Below, in pieces: positions 23,142 to 36,700 of a DNA stretch of 64,000 nucleotides. The position numbers and the translations under genes were made by a program. The notes beneath the pieces are model-generated. The model was not told where the DNA came from. It did no database searches and worked only from the letters and a program-made list of their open reading frames with translations. The DNA is taken from contig NC_053499.1 of assembly GCF_905171775.1 (NCBI RefSeq), forward strand, positions 145,950,751-146,014,750, read 5' to 3'. The DNA comes from Rana temporaria (lineage: Eukaryota; Chordata; Amphibia; Anura; Ranidae). The stretch's first letter is position 1. Every line of letters begins with the position of its first letter.

Positions 23142-24894
23142 GGGACTTTAGATGAGGCACAGAGACGACCCGGATGTAGAAAAATAATTTATTGACCAAC
23201 CATAAACATGACATATAGCCAAAAATGGATATTACAATAAAGATTGTATTTGCAAAAATGAAACATGAGTGGTAAACCATGTATGGTATCATTCCCGTTA
23301 TTGCTCTATGTAGAAATTCAAGTAATCAAGTAATTCAAGTAATCAATGTCCTCACAGATGAAGTCATTAGGGTATGCATCTTTGTAAGCTCTATGCGTTT
23401 CGGGGGATAATACCACCTCATCAGGAGCTGATGCGTATGATCAATTTTGAGAACTCTGCATGTCCCTGCAGAATACTAAGAGGAGCATCACAAATGTCTC
23501 CACCAGGAGCTGAGGTATGAGAGGCCCCCAAGACAGAGCACAGCCACACCTCCCCACCAGGACAAGGAAGTTCCAGTTGCCATGGCTGATGATATCAGAT
23601 ATAGGCTCCAAGATATAAGAATGGAAAAGATGAGACTACTTACGACCTCCCAGAATAGCTGGGGGAGGGTAATGGTAAAAAGATACAAAAAAAAACAGGG
23701 TGATTAAAAAACCACCAAATGTAGGTAAAGTATCTGTATGGATCCAGTATAGGAGTATAAAAGACTGCAACCACCCACAGCCAGCAACCATGAACAGCTG
23801 TAACAAACAGAGTGGGGTATAAGTAGGCCGCCGCTCTACGCCTGTCCCTGTGCTTCTATGGTCCGGGAGCTGCGATGCGCTGTATAGCACATGGGGGGAG
23901 GGGCGAGCTGGCCCCATTGCGCATCGCGACACGCACCGGTGCTGTGGCGCCGCAGTGTCGGCCTGTGTTTAGCACCCAGCGTTTGGTTTCGGGGGGTGGT
24001 TTTGAATGCCATGTGAGCGGCAGACGCTGTTTGAGCGGGAATGCTCCTCCAATCGCACCACGCCAGCATGGTGGGTGGACCCCAGATGGATGGGCGGCCT
24101 ACTTGTACCCCTGCTCGGTTTGGTTGTTTCAGCTGTTCGTGGTTTCAGGCTGTGTGCACTTGCAGTCTTTTATACTCCTATACTGGATCCATACTTTGCC
24201 TACATTTTGTGGTGTTTTAATCACCCTGCTTTTATACCATCATCCTCTCCCAACTATTCTGGGAGGTTCTACGCAGTCTCATATTTTCCATCCTTCCAAA
24301 TTCTCTGCACCTAGCCATGTCGTTCATCGATGGCTAGTACTCACCCACACACCCTTTCCAACACCTGGCTACAAATCGCTGCCATTACGTAATTTCTATT
24401 AATATATAGATGGGTATTTTACCATATAATTACATTGGTCACATTTTTCACAGACACCTTAGAACCTACATCTGATATCATCAGCCACGGCAGCTGGAAC
24501 TTCCTTGTCCTGGTGGGGAGGTGTGGCTGTTCTCTGTCTTGGGAGCCTCTCCTACCTCAGCTCCCGGTGGAGACATTTGTCAAAATTGGTCATCTGCTCC
24601 TGATGAGGTGGTATTATCCCCCGAAACGCATAGAGCTTACAAAGATGCATACCCTAATGACTTCATCTGTGAGGACATTCATTCCTTTTTAAAAGTGTTT
24701 AATATGAATTTGTACATGGAGCAATAACAGGAATGATACCATACATTGTTTACCACTTTTTCATTGTATCTGAGTTTTTGCAAATACAATCTTTATTGTA
24801 ATATCCATTCTTGGCTATATGATGTCATGTTTATGGTTGGTCAATAAATTATTTTTCTACATCCGGGTCCTCTCTGTGCCTCATCTAAAGTCCC
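23142..24894. mobile_element. Large foldback element (about 1.75 kb inverted repeat)
   Basis: The left end GGGACTTTAGATGAGGCAC is the reverse complement of the right end GTGCCTCATCTAAAGTCCC. Complementarity runs inward: TTGACCAACCATAAACATGA against TCATGTTTATGGTTGGTCAA, then the CCGAAACGCATAGAGCTTAC segment in both arms, then TATGGATCCAGTATAGGAGT against ACTCCTATACTGGATCCATA. The centre (about 23860-24080) is GC-rich and unpaired. AATAAA follows the GAAACGC motif in each arm. Open frames of up to 175 codons have no recognisable motif. Confidence 0.85.
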
Positions 24895-25030
24895 CCCCCC
24901 CATGCTGTACTTGGGTATTTGCTGTGGTACTTGCTGTACTGGGCATTTATAAAATTTGGTAAAGCATTTCCAGAAATCGACAGTGTGGGACACAATTAAT
25001 AAGGACATTCATTGGAAGCAGACACCAAAC

Positions 25031-25374
25031 CAGGGGTCTCCAGACTTTTCAAATAAAGGAACAGTTTACTGTACTTCAGACTTTGGGGAGGGGCTGGATT
25101 GTGGCTAGGGGGGTTAAACATTATCCCATCATCAGTGAGAGCAATGCCTCAGGTTTGGTGGTCAGTACATCTAAATAATGCTTGTGGTCAGTAGGAGGAG
25201 GAATAGTGCCCCATCACTGTTTTTTTAGTGGGAGGAACACTGCCCCATCACTGGTGTCAGTGGGAATAATAATGCCCCATCATTGATGTCAGTGGGAGGA
25301 ATGGTGCCCATAGGGCTGGGTAAGGGATGGCAAAGGGCACATCTGGCTCACGGGCCACAGTTTGGAGACCGCTG
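25031..25374. mobile_element. hAT-type non-autonomous element with an internal tandem repeat
   Basis: Ends are CAGGGGTCTCCAGACTTT and CACAGTTTGGAGACCGCTG, with 8-bp flanks CACCAAAC (25023-25030) and CACTAAAC (25375-25382) agreeing at seven of eight. Inside, units of roughly 40-50 bp containing GTGGGAGGAA and TGCCCCATCA repeat from about 25190 to 25310. No transposase is present. Confidence 0.85.
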
Positions 25375-25382
25375 CACTAAAC

Positions 25383-27175
25383 GGGAGCAGATTATACTTT
25401 CTTGGGGGAGAACCTTGTATTTGTTATACTTATGCAAAATGTACACCTGGTATTATTATTGATAAATGCTGTAGGCCAATTCTCAAAATGGAGGATTCCA
25501 CTAAAAAGCCTTTTGAAGAGGAAAAAAGATAGGGGACATTGCTCACTTCTTTGCCACCTGCAGATGGGATCACTCAGCGAAACCCATCAGCTTCCTTCAT
25601 TTCACACTGACACTTCTTTCTACAGACACATTTAGACAAGAGGCCCGCAGTCACCTTACTACAAGTGTCTACAACAAATTGTAAAAAGAATTTACAACTA
25701 TTTCTTCAATTAAAGCGCAGTGTGAAACAATACTGGAGTGGAAAGTTCAAACATTTGTATTGACTCAGGCAGACGTCTGTGCCAGTTCCATATGTGTTTG
25801 GCTTGGAGAGGTGCAGTGTTCTGAGTCGCTACTGAACATTCCTAACGCTAATATTTAATATAAGATAAACAGGGGCCCCCTCTGTCTTTCCTTCATGCTG
25901 CTATTGGTACAACTGTACCAAATTGCTGTTTGATTGATGTGCAGAGGTCAAATAGTGCACACCAAACCGCACTGATGTCATATTATAAACATTCTGACTT
26001 ATTGATATTTAAATCTAAGCTGCATATGGTGCCGGTAAAATCCTTTTTATAATTAAGAACAAACCTTACACAGATTGTAAAGATATTTTCTAAGTTCCTT
26101 CTAACGCCTTGTTTTGCCCTTTCTGAAACTACTCAAAGATAGAAGAGGGCAGTTGTCCACTTTATCTAATTTAGTTTCAATCCCAGCCTATGGCTGGTCA
26201 TTCAATATCCGTGGGGAGACCCGAGGACAGTCAACTGGGCAAGTTGGAAAATGTGTCCCGGTCACTGCAGCTCCTTTGTTTACAAGCCAGGTCTAGTTCC
26301 TTCCTCCTCCAACATTTGGAAAATACCCGCAATGCCATTTGAGTTTATAAGTTATGAGATCAACCTTACAATACCAGATCTAAATGGCCATGAGGGTGGT
26401 CAGATCAAGTAGAATGAAATTAGGTGTTGCAAAGATGTATCAAGAAGAAGATTTAGGGCTCATTCACACTTAAGGGTTGGACCACCCTTATCCCCTTTTA
26501 GCTGAAGAGGCGGCAGGCAGGGGTTTACACATGCTGCGGCTGTGAAGCAAAGGAGCGATACCCTCTGTAGCTTTCAACAAAAAGTGAAAGGAGTTGCTCT
26601 GCAAGTACATGGTCATGGAGCACTAGTGTCGGATTCAAAGGGTTAAAGCAGGTGGTGAGGAGGTGATACACCTTCTCATCACCTTTCAAATGCTCTCTAA
26701 AGAGCAAACCGATCTTCAGAGATCAAAGCCCTAACAGCTGAAAATTCCTCTGGGTATATGGTACATTGTAATAATCTGCCTGAAGTTGTACTATAGCACA
26801 AACATGGCCTGATAATGTGGTGCCCACTTCAGATCTGGTATGCCACACCCCCTTACTGATCAGATCATTTTTCAGTGTTGAGAAAGTTTGACTGACAAAT
26901 ACTCTGTCATGCAGTACTATGGACTTTCTATCATTTTCTTGGCAAAATAAAGCTTTCTGTTGGTAGTATTTAATAACCACGTTTTTATTTGTTAATGTAA
27001 AAAGGAACACAAATCTGTTTCTCTTACTTTCTGTTAAACATATACAATGAAAAATTACAGGATGGTACTAACACCTGCAAAATTACCCCTTTTTCTAAAT
27101 TGGGCATCCAAAGGTGATCTTATTTCCTGACGCTTTTTTGGAAGGGGGAGGAGGGGATGGTGAAAGCTGCTGGTA
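25383..27175. other. No gene recognised
   Basis: AT-rich, largely unique intronic sequence. GCTCATTCACACTTAAG at 26459 resembles the start of GTTCACAC-type elements, but no matching end was found. Confidence 0.5.
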
Positions 27176-27623
27176 TAAAAGCGGAGCTCCACCCAAAAAT
27201 GGAGCTTACACTTTTCGGAACCCTCCGGTGTCACATTTGGCACCTTTCAGGGGGAGGAGGGTGCAGATACCTGCACCCACTTCCAGGAATACGGGACTGC
27301 GGCAGACATGCCTTTACCCAAAGCCCCTGCTGTCTTCTGGGAAACGCCCTGTTCCCAGGAGAGAGCGGGGACCAGTGACAGCACGGCGTGCTACTCACGC
27401 ATGCGCAGTAGAAAACCAGGCAGTGAAGCTGTAACGCTTCACTTCCCGATTCCCTAACCAAGGATGGCAAACGGGTGCAGCCGAGGGATGAGCAATTGCT
27501 CGTCCCTCGGCTGCCGACATCGCGGGCGCGAGCTGGACAGGTAAGTGTCCATTTTTTTTAAAAGTCAGCAGCTGCAGTTTTTGTGGCTGCTGGCTTTAAA
27601 AAAAAATTGGCGGAACCTCCGCT
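27176..27623. mobile_element. Element with GCGGAGCTCCACC ends, TTAA at right
   Basis: Left end AAAAGCGGAGCTCCACCC pairs loosely with the right end GCGGAACCTCCGCTTTAA. TTAA is intact at 27624-27627; the left equivalent is altered (ATAA). The GC-rich centre and a (G)AGGGACGAGCAATTGCTCRTCCCTC-like hairpin near 27480-27515 are non-coding. Confidence 0.65.
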
Positions 27624-27627
27624 TTAA

Positions 27628-29585
27628 GGTGGATAAAATATAAAATCCAAAGGTGCACTTAGCCTTTAAATGTTGTACACTGAAGTCAAGTTCAAATCTT
27701 TGTAAGCTTGGTGTTAAATTATGGACACCACTCAAGCTGGGGAAGCCAAACTCCCGCAGTTACCAGAAAGAAAGGTGCAGGCTTTCATTAAGCTCTGATG
27801 GGCAGAGAGAAACATATCAGCTGGAGGATTTCATAATTGGATTTATCCATACAATTTTCCTCATTCCTCCATTGTGGGGGGAAAGGCTCACCAATGTAAA
27901 CAGTACTACAGTATATTATTGATCACTGTGACTAGTCATCATAGTGATCACATGGCACACAGCTGCTCCAAACAGCTCTGTGCATTTAGCTGATGCTCAC
28001 TGCCGCCTAATGATATTCACAAAAAGCAAGAAATGTACAGGTATGTATATCTGCCCAGTAAGGGCACCATCTGGCTGTTTATTTGCAACAGCCATCCCTA
28101 GGATGGTTAAAAAAAAGACTCTTATTGTAAAGTTTAATTTTATTTTATAGAATACTATCACAGGATATTGATTCTGACTTGGATGGGTCCGAGTACAGAT
28201 ATTTCAACCCTAATTTAATAATACAGAATACATACTGAACTGAGCTTCTCATTTATTGTACTCAGCCACTGAGGCATCTCTGCGCCCAACTTAATAACTA
28301 GAGGAACTTTGTACGCCTGAGGAAGATCAACTCATGGAAAGAATCACAATACTACGTGAAATGTTTCCCCTTCACTTTCACCAGACAGCATCTGAAATGG
28401 ATTAAGTGCTGTATGAGAAGGTGACAAGGAAAAGAGTACAAGGGAGTGATCTGTCTGTTTTGGCTGAAACAAAAATAGTTAGCATTGCACAGCGGAAGGA
28501 CAAAAGGCGAAGATGTATAAAACCAAATGAAGCAAATTGGCTGCCCCAAACCTTCTGTTAATAATGGCATCGTATTCTCAGGAGTTATTCATACTACTAA
28601 CCCAGTATTGTACATGCCATGATGTGGTTCAAATAGGACCAATTACAGTCATTTGTATGAGACAGAACATGGATCATACGGCTTTGGCGAAAAGCGATTG
28701 GTTTGTCTGGTAATGGCTTCCAGTGTTGTGTCCATTTTCTTTACGAGTACGTGAAATGGACGCATTCCTCCGTTTCCACGTGTTCTCCAACTTAAGCCGG
28801 CAGCTCAGTCAGCACGGTTTCCAGCTGGCCTTCCTGCTTAAGACTCATTATTAATTCAAAGTTTTATGTATTTATTTATGGCTTGCTGGATTCTATGCAG
28901 ATCCTCTGTGGCTCTTCGCACAATATTACACATATGTGAGTGATTTTACACTTATTCCAGCACCTAAGGTACTCCGTGCCAGAGCAAGACATCTTCTGCA
29001 AACTGCAGCTGCAGTTATGACCCCATCAACCCCTGAACCCCAAAAGATCAGACTGGATGTACTGTGATGAACAGAAATCTATTACAGCACATGTACAGAA
29101 CAATTGACCAGAATGTCCGGATAAGGTCCAAGGATAATTATATCTGGTGTCCAAGCCTGCTGAGACTTCGGCTCCAAGCCAGCAATCACTGATGCTAACT
29201 AGTCAGTATACAGAGGACAGTCTGTGACAGGGCAGAGCATATCATGGCAGCTCTATAAATGATAATAAAATAACAATCACTGTTTACTTCACTGGTCTCT
29301 GCTTCTTTAGCCATCATAAAATAAATCTGCTCAGTGTTTTATTCCAAGCATCGAGCTCAGCAAATGTTTGACCCAGAATTATGTCAACTTTCCCATCACA
29401 AGGCTAACACTAATCCTTCAAAACACAGTCCAGGGAGGTGATGCTCTCTGCCTCTGCATTTAACAATTATTTTACTTCTAATTCACAAACACATACAACT
29501 GGCCACTATAACTACTATCTAGTTCTCTTATTATTTCCCTTATGCCCAATACAAGACACATTGTGAGTAATGGCTGTGAATAACA
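27628..29585. other. No gene recognised; mostly unique sequence
   Basis: There is no coding frame with family motifs. From about 28570 to 29580 no repeat end, microsatellite or MITE arm is visible, which is unusual for this window; the part near 28741-29010 could hold conserved non-coding sequence, though this cannot be tested by eye. Confidence 0.45.
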
Positions 29586-29587
29586 AC

Positions 29588-29923
29588 ACTACACGGCCAA
29601 CAGTTTGTGGGTGCCTAACCATCACACTTATCTATATGGCCAAAATGTATGTGAACACCCCTTCAAATGATGGAAGTTCAGGTGTCTCAGGTGAAGGGTA
29701 CTGTTAATACTACATCATACAGAAACAACTGTGCTTGTGATAACAGTTATGGAAACCCCCCCATCTGTTCTGATGATAGTACCTGACCTTACAAATGCTC
29801 TTTGGGGGGGGGGGGGGGGGTTGTCGGTTGGCGATGACTCTATATTACTTTCAATGGTTTTGGGTATGGGATGTCCCATAGGTGTGATGGTCAGGTGTCC
29901 CTAAATTGTTGGCCGTATAGTGT
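29588..29923. mobile_element. Tc1/mariner-like MITE
   Basis: Ends read ACTACACGGCCAACAGTTTG and AAATTGTTGGCCGTATAGTG. The next bases also mirror each other (ACCATCACACTTAT against ATAGGTGTGATGGT). TA is present at both boundaries. The CGGCCAA-type end is a pattern I associate with vertebrate Tc1-like elements. There is no transposase. It contains a 17-base run of G at 29804-29820. Confidence 0.75.
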
Positions 29924-31646
29924 TTAAATTGTATTTTACAGGGGACAGGCATAGGCACAAATGCAACAGTCATGACCTAATAAGTGCTGTATATTTTATA
30001 CAGCACTTATTGCAAAGAATAAAGAATAAAAGATTGGTACTATAAGAAGAATGTGCTAGCCAATCAGCTATGTTGGGTGTTGGGAGATTGGATGCTCTCT
30101 GTAGACACTGAATCACATCATTTTCTCCTACGTTGCCTGTAAAATTTCCTCTATAAGTTAATTATTAGAATTCATTTTCCAAAATTGCACAACATGAGCA
30201 AACACCACTGACCGGATAGTACATTGTTCACCATGATTGTGCTGTGTGGTTTTCACTTTGATGGATTACAGCCAGACTGAAGCTATAGGATGATCTGCCA
30301 ACATTCTAACCATGATTCAGGCACAAGAACAGGACAAGCTGGAAATGGATGTCAGTTTTACCGATAGGTTGCAGTTTTCACATAACAGGCAGATGAGTCA
30401 ACTTGCAGATTTTGGCAAGTGCAGGAAAGCTTGTTTTATATACAGTTTACTAACTACTTCTCATTATTAGAACGTCATACACATATGAGCTTTTCATTTT
30501 ATGTTTTCTGGGTCCTCTGCCAGTGCTTTCTGTAATCGGACTTCTTTATCCTTACCAGTAAATGGAAAGAGATTTAAGAACAAAAGGGTGGGAAGTTAGT
30601 GGTTGCAACAACCACATTCTCCAACTGCCAGAGTCCAATTAAACAACCACCTCTAATGTCAGGTCCATTTATGAAGTGGTTTATCCGGAGCTAGAAGCCA
30701 GGAAGACATTCTTTGTCACACCTCAGATTCGTACACAAACCACACCATGGCGAAAGCTTGCCGATGACACACAAGTCTGATATCTTTATGAATCACGGTC
30801 TGTGCAGGCATGCTGGAGATGCTGAATCATTCTACCTTGGAGGGCATGGAACCTACAATGGTGACTTATTTAGGACAAACAGTAGATGACAAGTGACTCA
30901 GAACCTGAAGTCAGAGTACACATACCAGGAACGAGCAGGGGGGGAGTTTTCCACAAAGTCTTTTAAGAAGGACTTATTCATAAATTCAATAATGGAGCCA
31001 CATGCCCCAAGAGTCCACTACAAGATTTGACGCAGAGGTCTTCCTAGCCACCCATCCAGGTATACCTGTATATCGTAGTCTAGAACTGTTCTATATATGA
31101 TGGAAGATGCAACAATAAGGCAGTCTTCACCACAGAGAACCCAAATCCTATCTGTTCGTGTATGGCTTGTTACTGTCATACAACAATTCTCTATTTTCTT
31201 TATTATTTTCAGAACACAAGTATAAAAGATGTAGACATTTTTCATATCAACAACTAATGTTTATATTTGCAGGCATCAGGTACAGATCAAAGCTTATTTT
31301 CCAATATTTACCTGTCTATTCTTAGCTGCCCTATTGAAATAAAAAGCCAGTTATTTGTGGAACTCAGTAACTCCTACTCATATTATACAGACAGCTGATT
31401 GAGTCAGAGAAGTGGAGGTGTATTCCATTGCTGGACATTTTCTTATTGCAAACAAAAATCAGGGCCCCTCCCTATCAGATTGGACTAGGTGTATTAACTG
31501 GTTAATGAAATATGAAAAAACTAATTATATTTGATACAGGCAATGTGGAGAGTATAATATTTTGGATTACCACAGTCTTCACCTGAACCAAAAGCAGAAG
31601 CTACACCCCAAATGGAATATGTAAGTTGTGTTTGTTTTTTTCCCCC
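29924..31646. other. No gene recognised
   Basis: AT-rich, apparently unique intronic sequence, with a small hairpin at 29986-30012 (GTGCTGTATA / TATACAGCAC). Short open frames carry no motif. Confidence 0.5.
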
Positions 31647-32170
31647 AACACTCCACAGAAACTGCTCTCCTAAAAATAACAAATTATCTACTAACGGCTA
31701 AAACCAATGGACACTACTCTGTACACATACTCTTGGATCCCTCTGCTGCTTTTGATACGGTTGACCACCCCTCCTCCTCCAAAAACTCCATGCCTTTGGT
31801 CTCCGTGACTGTACCCTTTGTTGGTTCTCCTACTTATCCAACCGCACCTTTAGCGTTACTCACAATTCTACTTCCCCCCTCTCCTCTACAAAGTTTATCC
31901 CCCCTTCAGTCCATCATGAATGCTGCTGCCATACTCATTCACATTACCAATTGCTCTGTGTCTGCTACTCCTCTCTGCCAATCCCCTCCACTGGCTTCTG
32001 CTCACCCAACATATTAAAAATACTAACTACAGTACTTGCAAAGCCATCCACAACTTAGCCCCAGCTATATCACTAGCCTAGTCTCTAAATACCAACCTAC
32101 TTGTTCTCTTCTTTCCTCTCAAGACCTCCTGCTCTCTAGCTTCCTTGCCATCTCCTCCCATGCTATAATC
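31647..32170 (+). pseudogene. L2-type LINE reverse transcriptase fragment, internally deleted
   Basis: Plus-strand translation gives HSTETALLKITNYLL, then the RT core ILLDPSAAFDTVDH, a hallmark of L2-clade LINEs. After a frame change the text continues as LQKLHAFGLRD-like and FSVTHNST-like sequence, then jumps to the C-terminal SIMNAAAILIH-like segment and a LHNLAPAI-like stretch. The catalytic YADD region and much else between are missing, so this is a deleted, frameshifted relic. Confidence 0.85.
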
Positions 32171-33313
32171 TAACCAGAATGATAACTCATCCAACTTCTC
32201 CAGTCGATAAAGATCATAAGTTAAACCAAAGTATTTTATCTACAGGTCAGGGAGAGGTTGCATAGTTTATTTATCAAAGTGGTTTTCCAAATTCTGTTGA
32301 AATTCTTTTTACTGAAAAACATGACACAGGATCACAACGTGAATTCATTTGCCAGAATCCCAAATGTGCATAGAGGAAATTGTAGTGTAAGTGAGGAATC
32401 TGACAGAAAGTGCAGTATGTTACTTGAAAGCTAAACTCCAGACAAACCGCTATATTCACAGATAAGATATACATAAGCTATTGTATCTGCAAAAAAATAT
32501 ATATTTGTATTTCTGCCACACAGCACAACCCCAATCTGCCAGGGCAGGAGAAATTATTATTCTCTTCTGTAATTCAGTAAAACTTACAAGGCTTGTTCCC
32601 CCTAAGCCTATGAATGTACATTAGAGCAGCAGTAAACTGATGAGTTCATCTCCCTGTCACTCTGCTCTCCTATCAACACGTCCCTTGTTAGCGTACTACT
32701 CCTCCCACTCCCAGTGTAAGCTTTGCTGTACAACAGTGTACAGTGACTGAAAAAGGCTAATAATCAGTCACATGTAGGTACCAGATGTATTAATTACAGA
32801 GCTGTATTTGTCTTTTATATTTGCCTGGATTTGAGCTTCAAAGTGAACTTGTGGCCAGGCTATGGACAGAGGCCCTAACAGGCAGGCTGGAAAACCTTGT
32901 TTGCTGTTGTTTCCCCTCTGATAAGTGATGTTGGAGTTGATTTGTGCCTCTGTCAGTCGTAGGGACCCGGCAGTATTTGGATGTATGCTTTCTCACCCGA
33001 CGGACATCTGTAGCGGACTTGACCACAACCTGGTGGAATCACATTAGGGTGAGCCGCTCTCCTTTGTTGTAGGAAGTTCCTCCAGCAGGTTTGTACATAG
33101 TTTTGGTGTTGGGGGGTTTCATATAAGAACCATGCCAGCTCTTTTTGCTGATGGGAGTAGAAGGTGAGAACATTCCAGATTTTCTTCAAATGTGTTAAAC
33201 ATTTATTGTTGATCACCTTTTAATGGATTTGCTACAGGTTCCGAGTAATACAATACCAAGATTGGGCATCATTATTTCATCAGTACCCGGTCACAATAAG
33301 CCTAAACAATGGA
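32171..33313. other. No gene recognised
   Basis: AT-rich intronic sequence without recognisable repeats or coding segments. Confidence 0.5.
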
Positions 33314-33317
33314 TTAA

Positions 33318-33745
33318 AGTGGTTGTAAATCCTCAATGACAACTCTCACCTACAGGTAAGACTAGATTAAGGCTTACCTGTAGGTGCTTGCAATATCTCC
33401 TTAACCTACACGGTTTAGGAGATATTTACAAAAAAAGACGGCACAGATGCCTACAGTACATGCGCGCCATAGACAACAGAGCTGGCGCACTGAGTGTGCC
33501 GTTTCTGAAGGCGATCATGCCATCACTGGGGGCTCACGTAAGCATGCGCAGAAGTGATGTCATCGTGGCTCTGGCCAGTCACAGCTCCGGAGCCGCGATA
33601 CCCTGAAGTCACTCCGGGAGAGATAGCGGCGACGGATCTCAGGTAAGTAATTCATAATGAGCTAGTATGCTATGCATACTAGCTCATTATGCCTTTGTCT
33701 TGCAAGGTGTATTTTTTTGTTTCCTTCATAGGCTTTTCTTCCTCT
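33318..33745. mobile_element. TTAA-bounded element, same family as 20843-21228
   Basis: TTAA flanks are at 33314-33317 and 33746-33749. Ends are AGTGGTTGTAAATCCT and AGGCTTTTCTTCCTCT. The interior GGCTTACCTGTAGG and TAACCTACACGGTTTAGGAG is the reverse orientation of that in 20843-21228. Non-coding. Confidence 0.8.
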
Positions 33746-33749
33746 TTAA

Positions 33750-36700
33750 GAGCTGTACAAGTCATGCCAAAGTGTACACTTACATAAATCACCCCAACTT
33801 ATGAGATTTCTTGAAGCTGTGATTATAGATCATTATATTTACTGATGTGCTTTTATTGGCAAACATTGGTACTAACAAGCTTGGAACAAGGCCACAATAA
33901 AAATAGTTGGACAAAAACCCTTATAAATTTTAGTGTTATAGAAGTCAAGCGTGGAAATCTTATTGTTCCAGCGACAGATTAAAGACTACAGTTAGAGATC
34001 CAGATGTAATAGGTTATTATCTCATTAAATTTAATGCTCCACCCAAAATATCAACATACTCAACTCAGAAATGTGCCGCAGAGTTTATTAAAATATTACC
34101 ATGTTAGTGGGGTCCCACGGCAGCTCCTCCCCGCAAGAGCTAACCCCCTCTGGGAAGCTCTCTCCCAAGGGGGTTAGCTTGCAGGCGTGCTCCCGTGACA
34201 TAATATTGCCGTTCATATATGCCAATTGTATGACTTGGCCCCATCCCCCAGCGGCCGTGTCACTGGATGTGATTGACAGCAGCGGGAACCAATGGCTGCG
34301 CTGCTATCAATCATCCAATGAAGAGCTGACAAGACCTGGGGGAAAGCAAAATGGGATCGTGCCCATGGAGATTCGGGGCTCAGGTAAGTAAAATGGGGGC
34401 TATGATGTGGCTTGTGACTGGAAGATGTTTTTTTACCCTAGTGCATAGGATGAATTAAGGGGAAAAAAACACGAAGGTTTACAACCCCTTTAACTGCAAG
34501 TGACAAGCACTAGAGTAAAACTGATGTTCTTTGAAGGCAAACTGTAATAGCCTATTGCAACGGGTTCCAGTGTTGCTCTGGAGAGAACATGTTACTGGAC
34601 ACTACACAAAAAGCAGAGGTTGGGGTGTGGATGATTCATGAGAAAAAGAGGGAAGAGAGTGTGGGATGTGGAGAAGTTTTAGATAGGAGTTTACAGTAAC
34701 ATACAGCTATGCTATATCAGTGTATGTGAATATATGGTGATATATTATTACAGTGTATCACACTACAAAACAATGACATTGACAAAATATATCATACAAA
34801 AAAAAGGTATGGCTAAATGACAAAAGATATCATTAGGAATTGCAGGATGCAATGCCTCCATATACATCTGCCATGGAGGTCATTTATACAGACTTGGGAG
34901 CACAATGGGGATGAAATGGACATTATGTGCCACAGACACCAGTGTTTTCCCATAATGTGACCAGATATTTACGATAATCACGAAGATCATAAGCATGAAG
35001 GAAGAAAGAGAATGGCTTTAACACAGAGGTCAGCGTGACTTACTGGACAAGGAATGAAGAGGAAGCTGATTAATAGGTCAGTGAGATTTTTTTCTCCCTA
35101 AGGAAGCTCCAAAGTGGAGCATATAAACTGCCAGGTCATTGTCTGGGAAATCTCTCATTTATAACTTGTAATCCCTATCTGAAACCAGCTCCTGATAGTG
35201 AGGCTCAACTGCACCTCAAGTATATGATGAGCCTCTGTAAGAACGCAGCACAAAACCCAGGACCTGACAGAAATCACAGAGGAGCCCAGTTTTATTAATC
35301 TCCTTTATTACCAGCAGCTATGAACTGGTTAGGCGCTTTAGTAGATGCAGATGTCTGTATTTTCAAAAAGATGCAATCAAACTGTTACTAGACAGAAATG
35401 ATAACTAGAACTGCTCCAATTCAAGTACTTACAAAGTCACAGGTAGAAGTTGTTTTAGAACTCCATTCTTTCGTCCTTTGATAAAATATATGCAAATGTG
35501 AAGTTTTGGTAGGTCACATTATATAATTTCACCAGTCAGTTACAGACATAGATAGCTGTCAAACGAAAGCCATATGGGATGCAAATCCCTAGAAATATAT
35601 AGATATCCTGTATACTAAAAATGACAGAAGATGGGTAGTAGGAGGGGATGCAGGCAGTACTCTTGCCCAGGCCCCGTCAGTTCATCAGAGGGGGTGGTTG
35701 AAGATTGCCTGATGTGGAGTCATTCCAGCGGACTGCAAAAAAACAGTGCAGCATCTAAATATCTTGTCTGCTTACTTTCCTCCCTCTGATTGGACCTCTT
35801 CCTCACTTCAGATTGGCAGTGGAGGACAGGGAGATACATGCCATGAAATATCCTATTGGATGATACCCAGTAACATTGGTGAGTTATAGGGAGAGATTTT
35901 CCCAGAACTGCAGAAAGCACCACAATCTTCAGGTATTCACAGCCCGTTTTTTTTCTCTCGCTCTACTCAAGGGGGTCTAGGTGTGAGTCCTGGGCAAGGA
36001 CCGCTGGGCTCTGTGTATGAGGAGGTACCAGACAGGAGTGCATCAAAAGTTTTCTAATACTGTCAGTGGCTTCCATTCATACATCTGCAATAGACGTGTT
36101 TACATTGAGTTATTTCACAGCCATCTGTGTTCTTAAACAGATGCTGAAGAGGAAAAGAAAATGCGATGGAAGGAGGCGGCGGCGGCAGCAGCTTGGTGCT
36201 GAAGGAATGTAGAGCGAATGGTTGTTAAGAATGAAACTTGGAGATGCCAAGTCTGCCAACTCCAGAATTTAAATATGGAACTTTATTTTACAGGGATGGT
36301 TCACGGTTTGTGGCATACTTGTTATATAGTAACTCAGTTTAATCAGACCTGGATTTCATACAGCATCTTTATCCATTTCTGTTCAGAAACAGTTTAACAT
36401 GAGCATAGGTCTGCCAGTATGGGGGCACTTCAAAGCAATATTCATAATTCAGAAAATAGATTTGTTTGTGTGTAAAAAGTACAGGAAAAGTGCAGCCATA
36501 ACCCAGTAAAAATTCCACACGGAAGGTTAAAAGGTTCGGAGAGTACAATAGGGTGGGCTTTACTGATAGCACATAAAATGGTTCCCGCTTGTGAAATCAT
36601 CCCTTTGTAGTGATTGGTGACATATGTGTTGTGTGAGTGTAGAATATTTTAAGAGTGCTTTGTCTGCCTGTGTTTTCTATTAGACAATTTTTATTTCAAA

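Noticed and set aside
23875..24402. 175-codon open frame
   Set aside because: It lies across the centre and right arm of a foldback element, with a competing frame on the opposite strand, and has no family motif.
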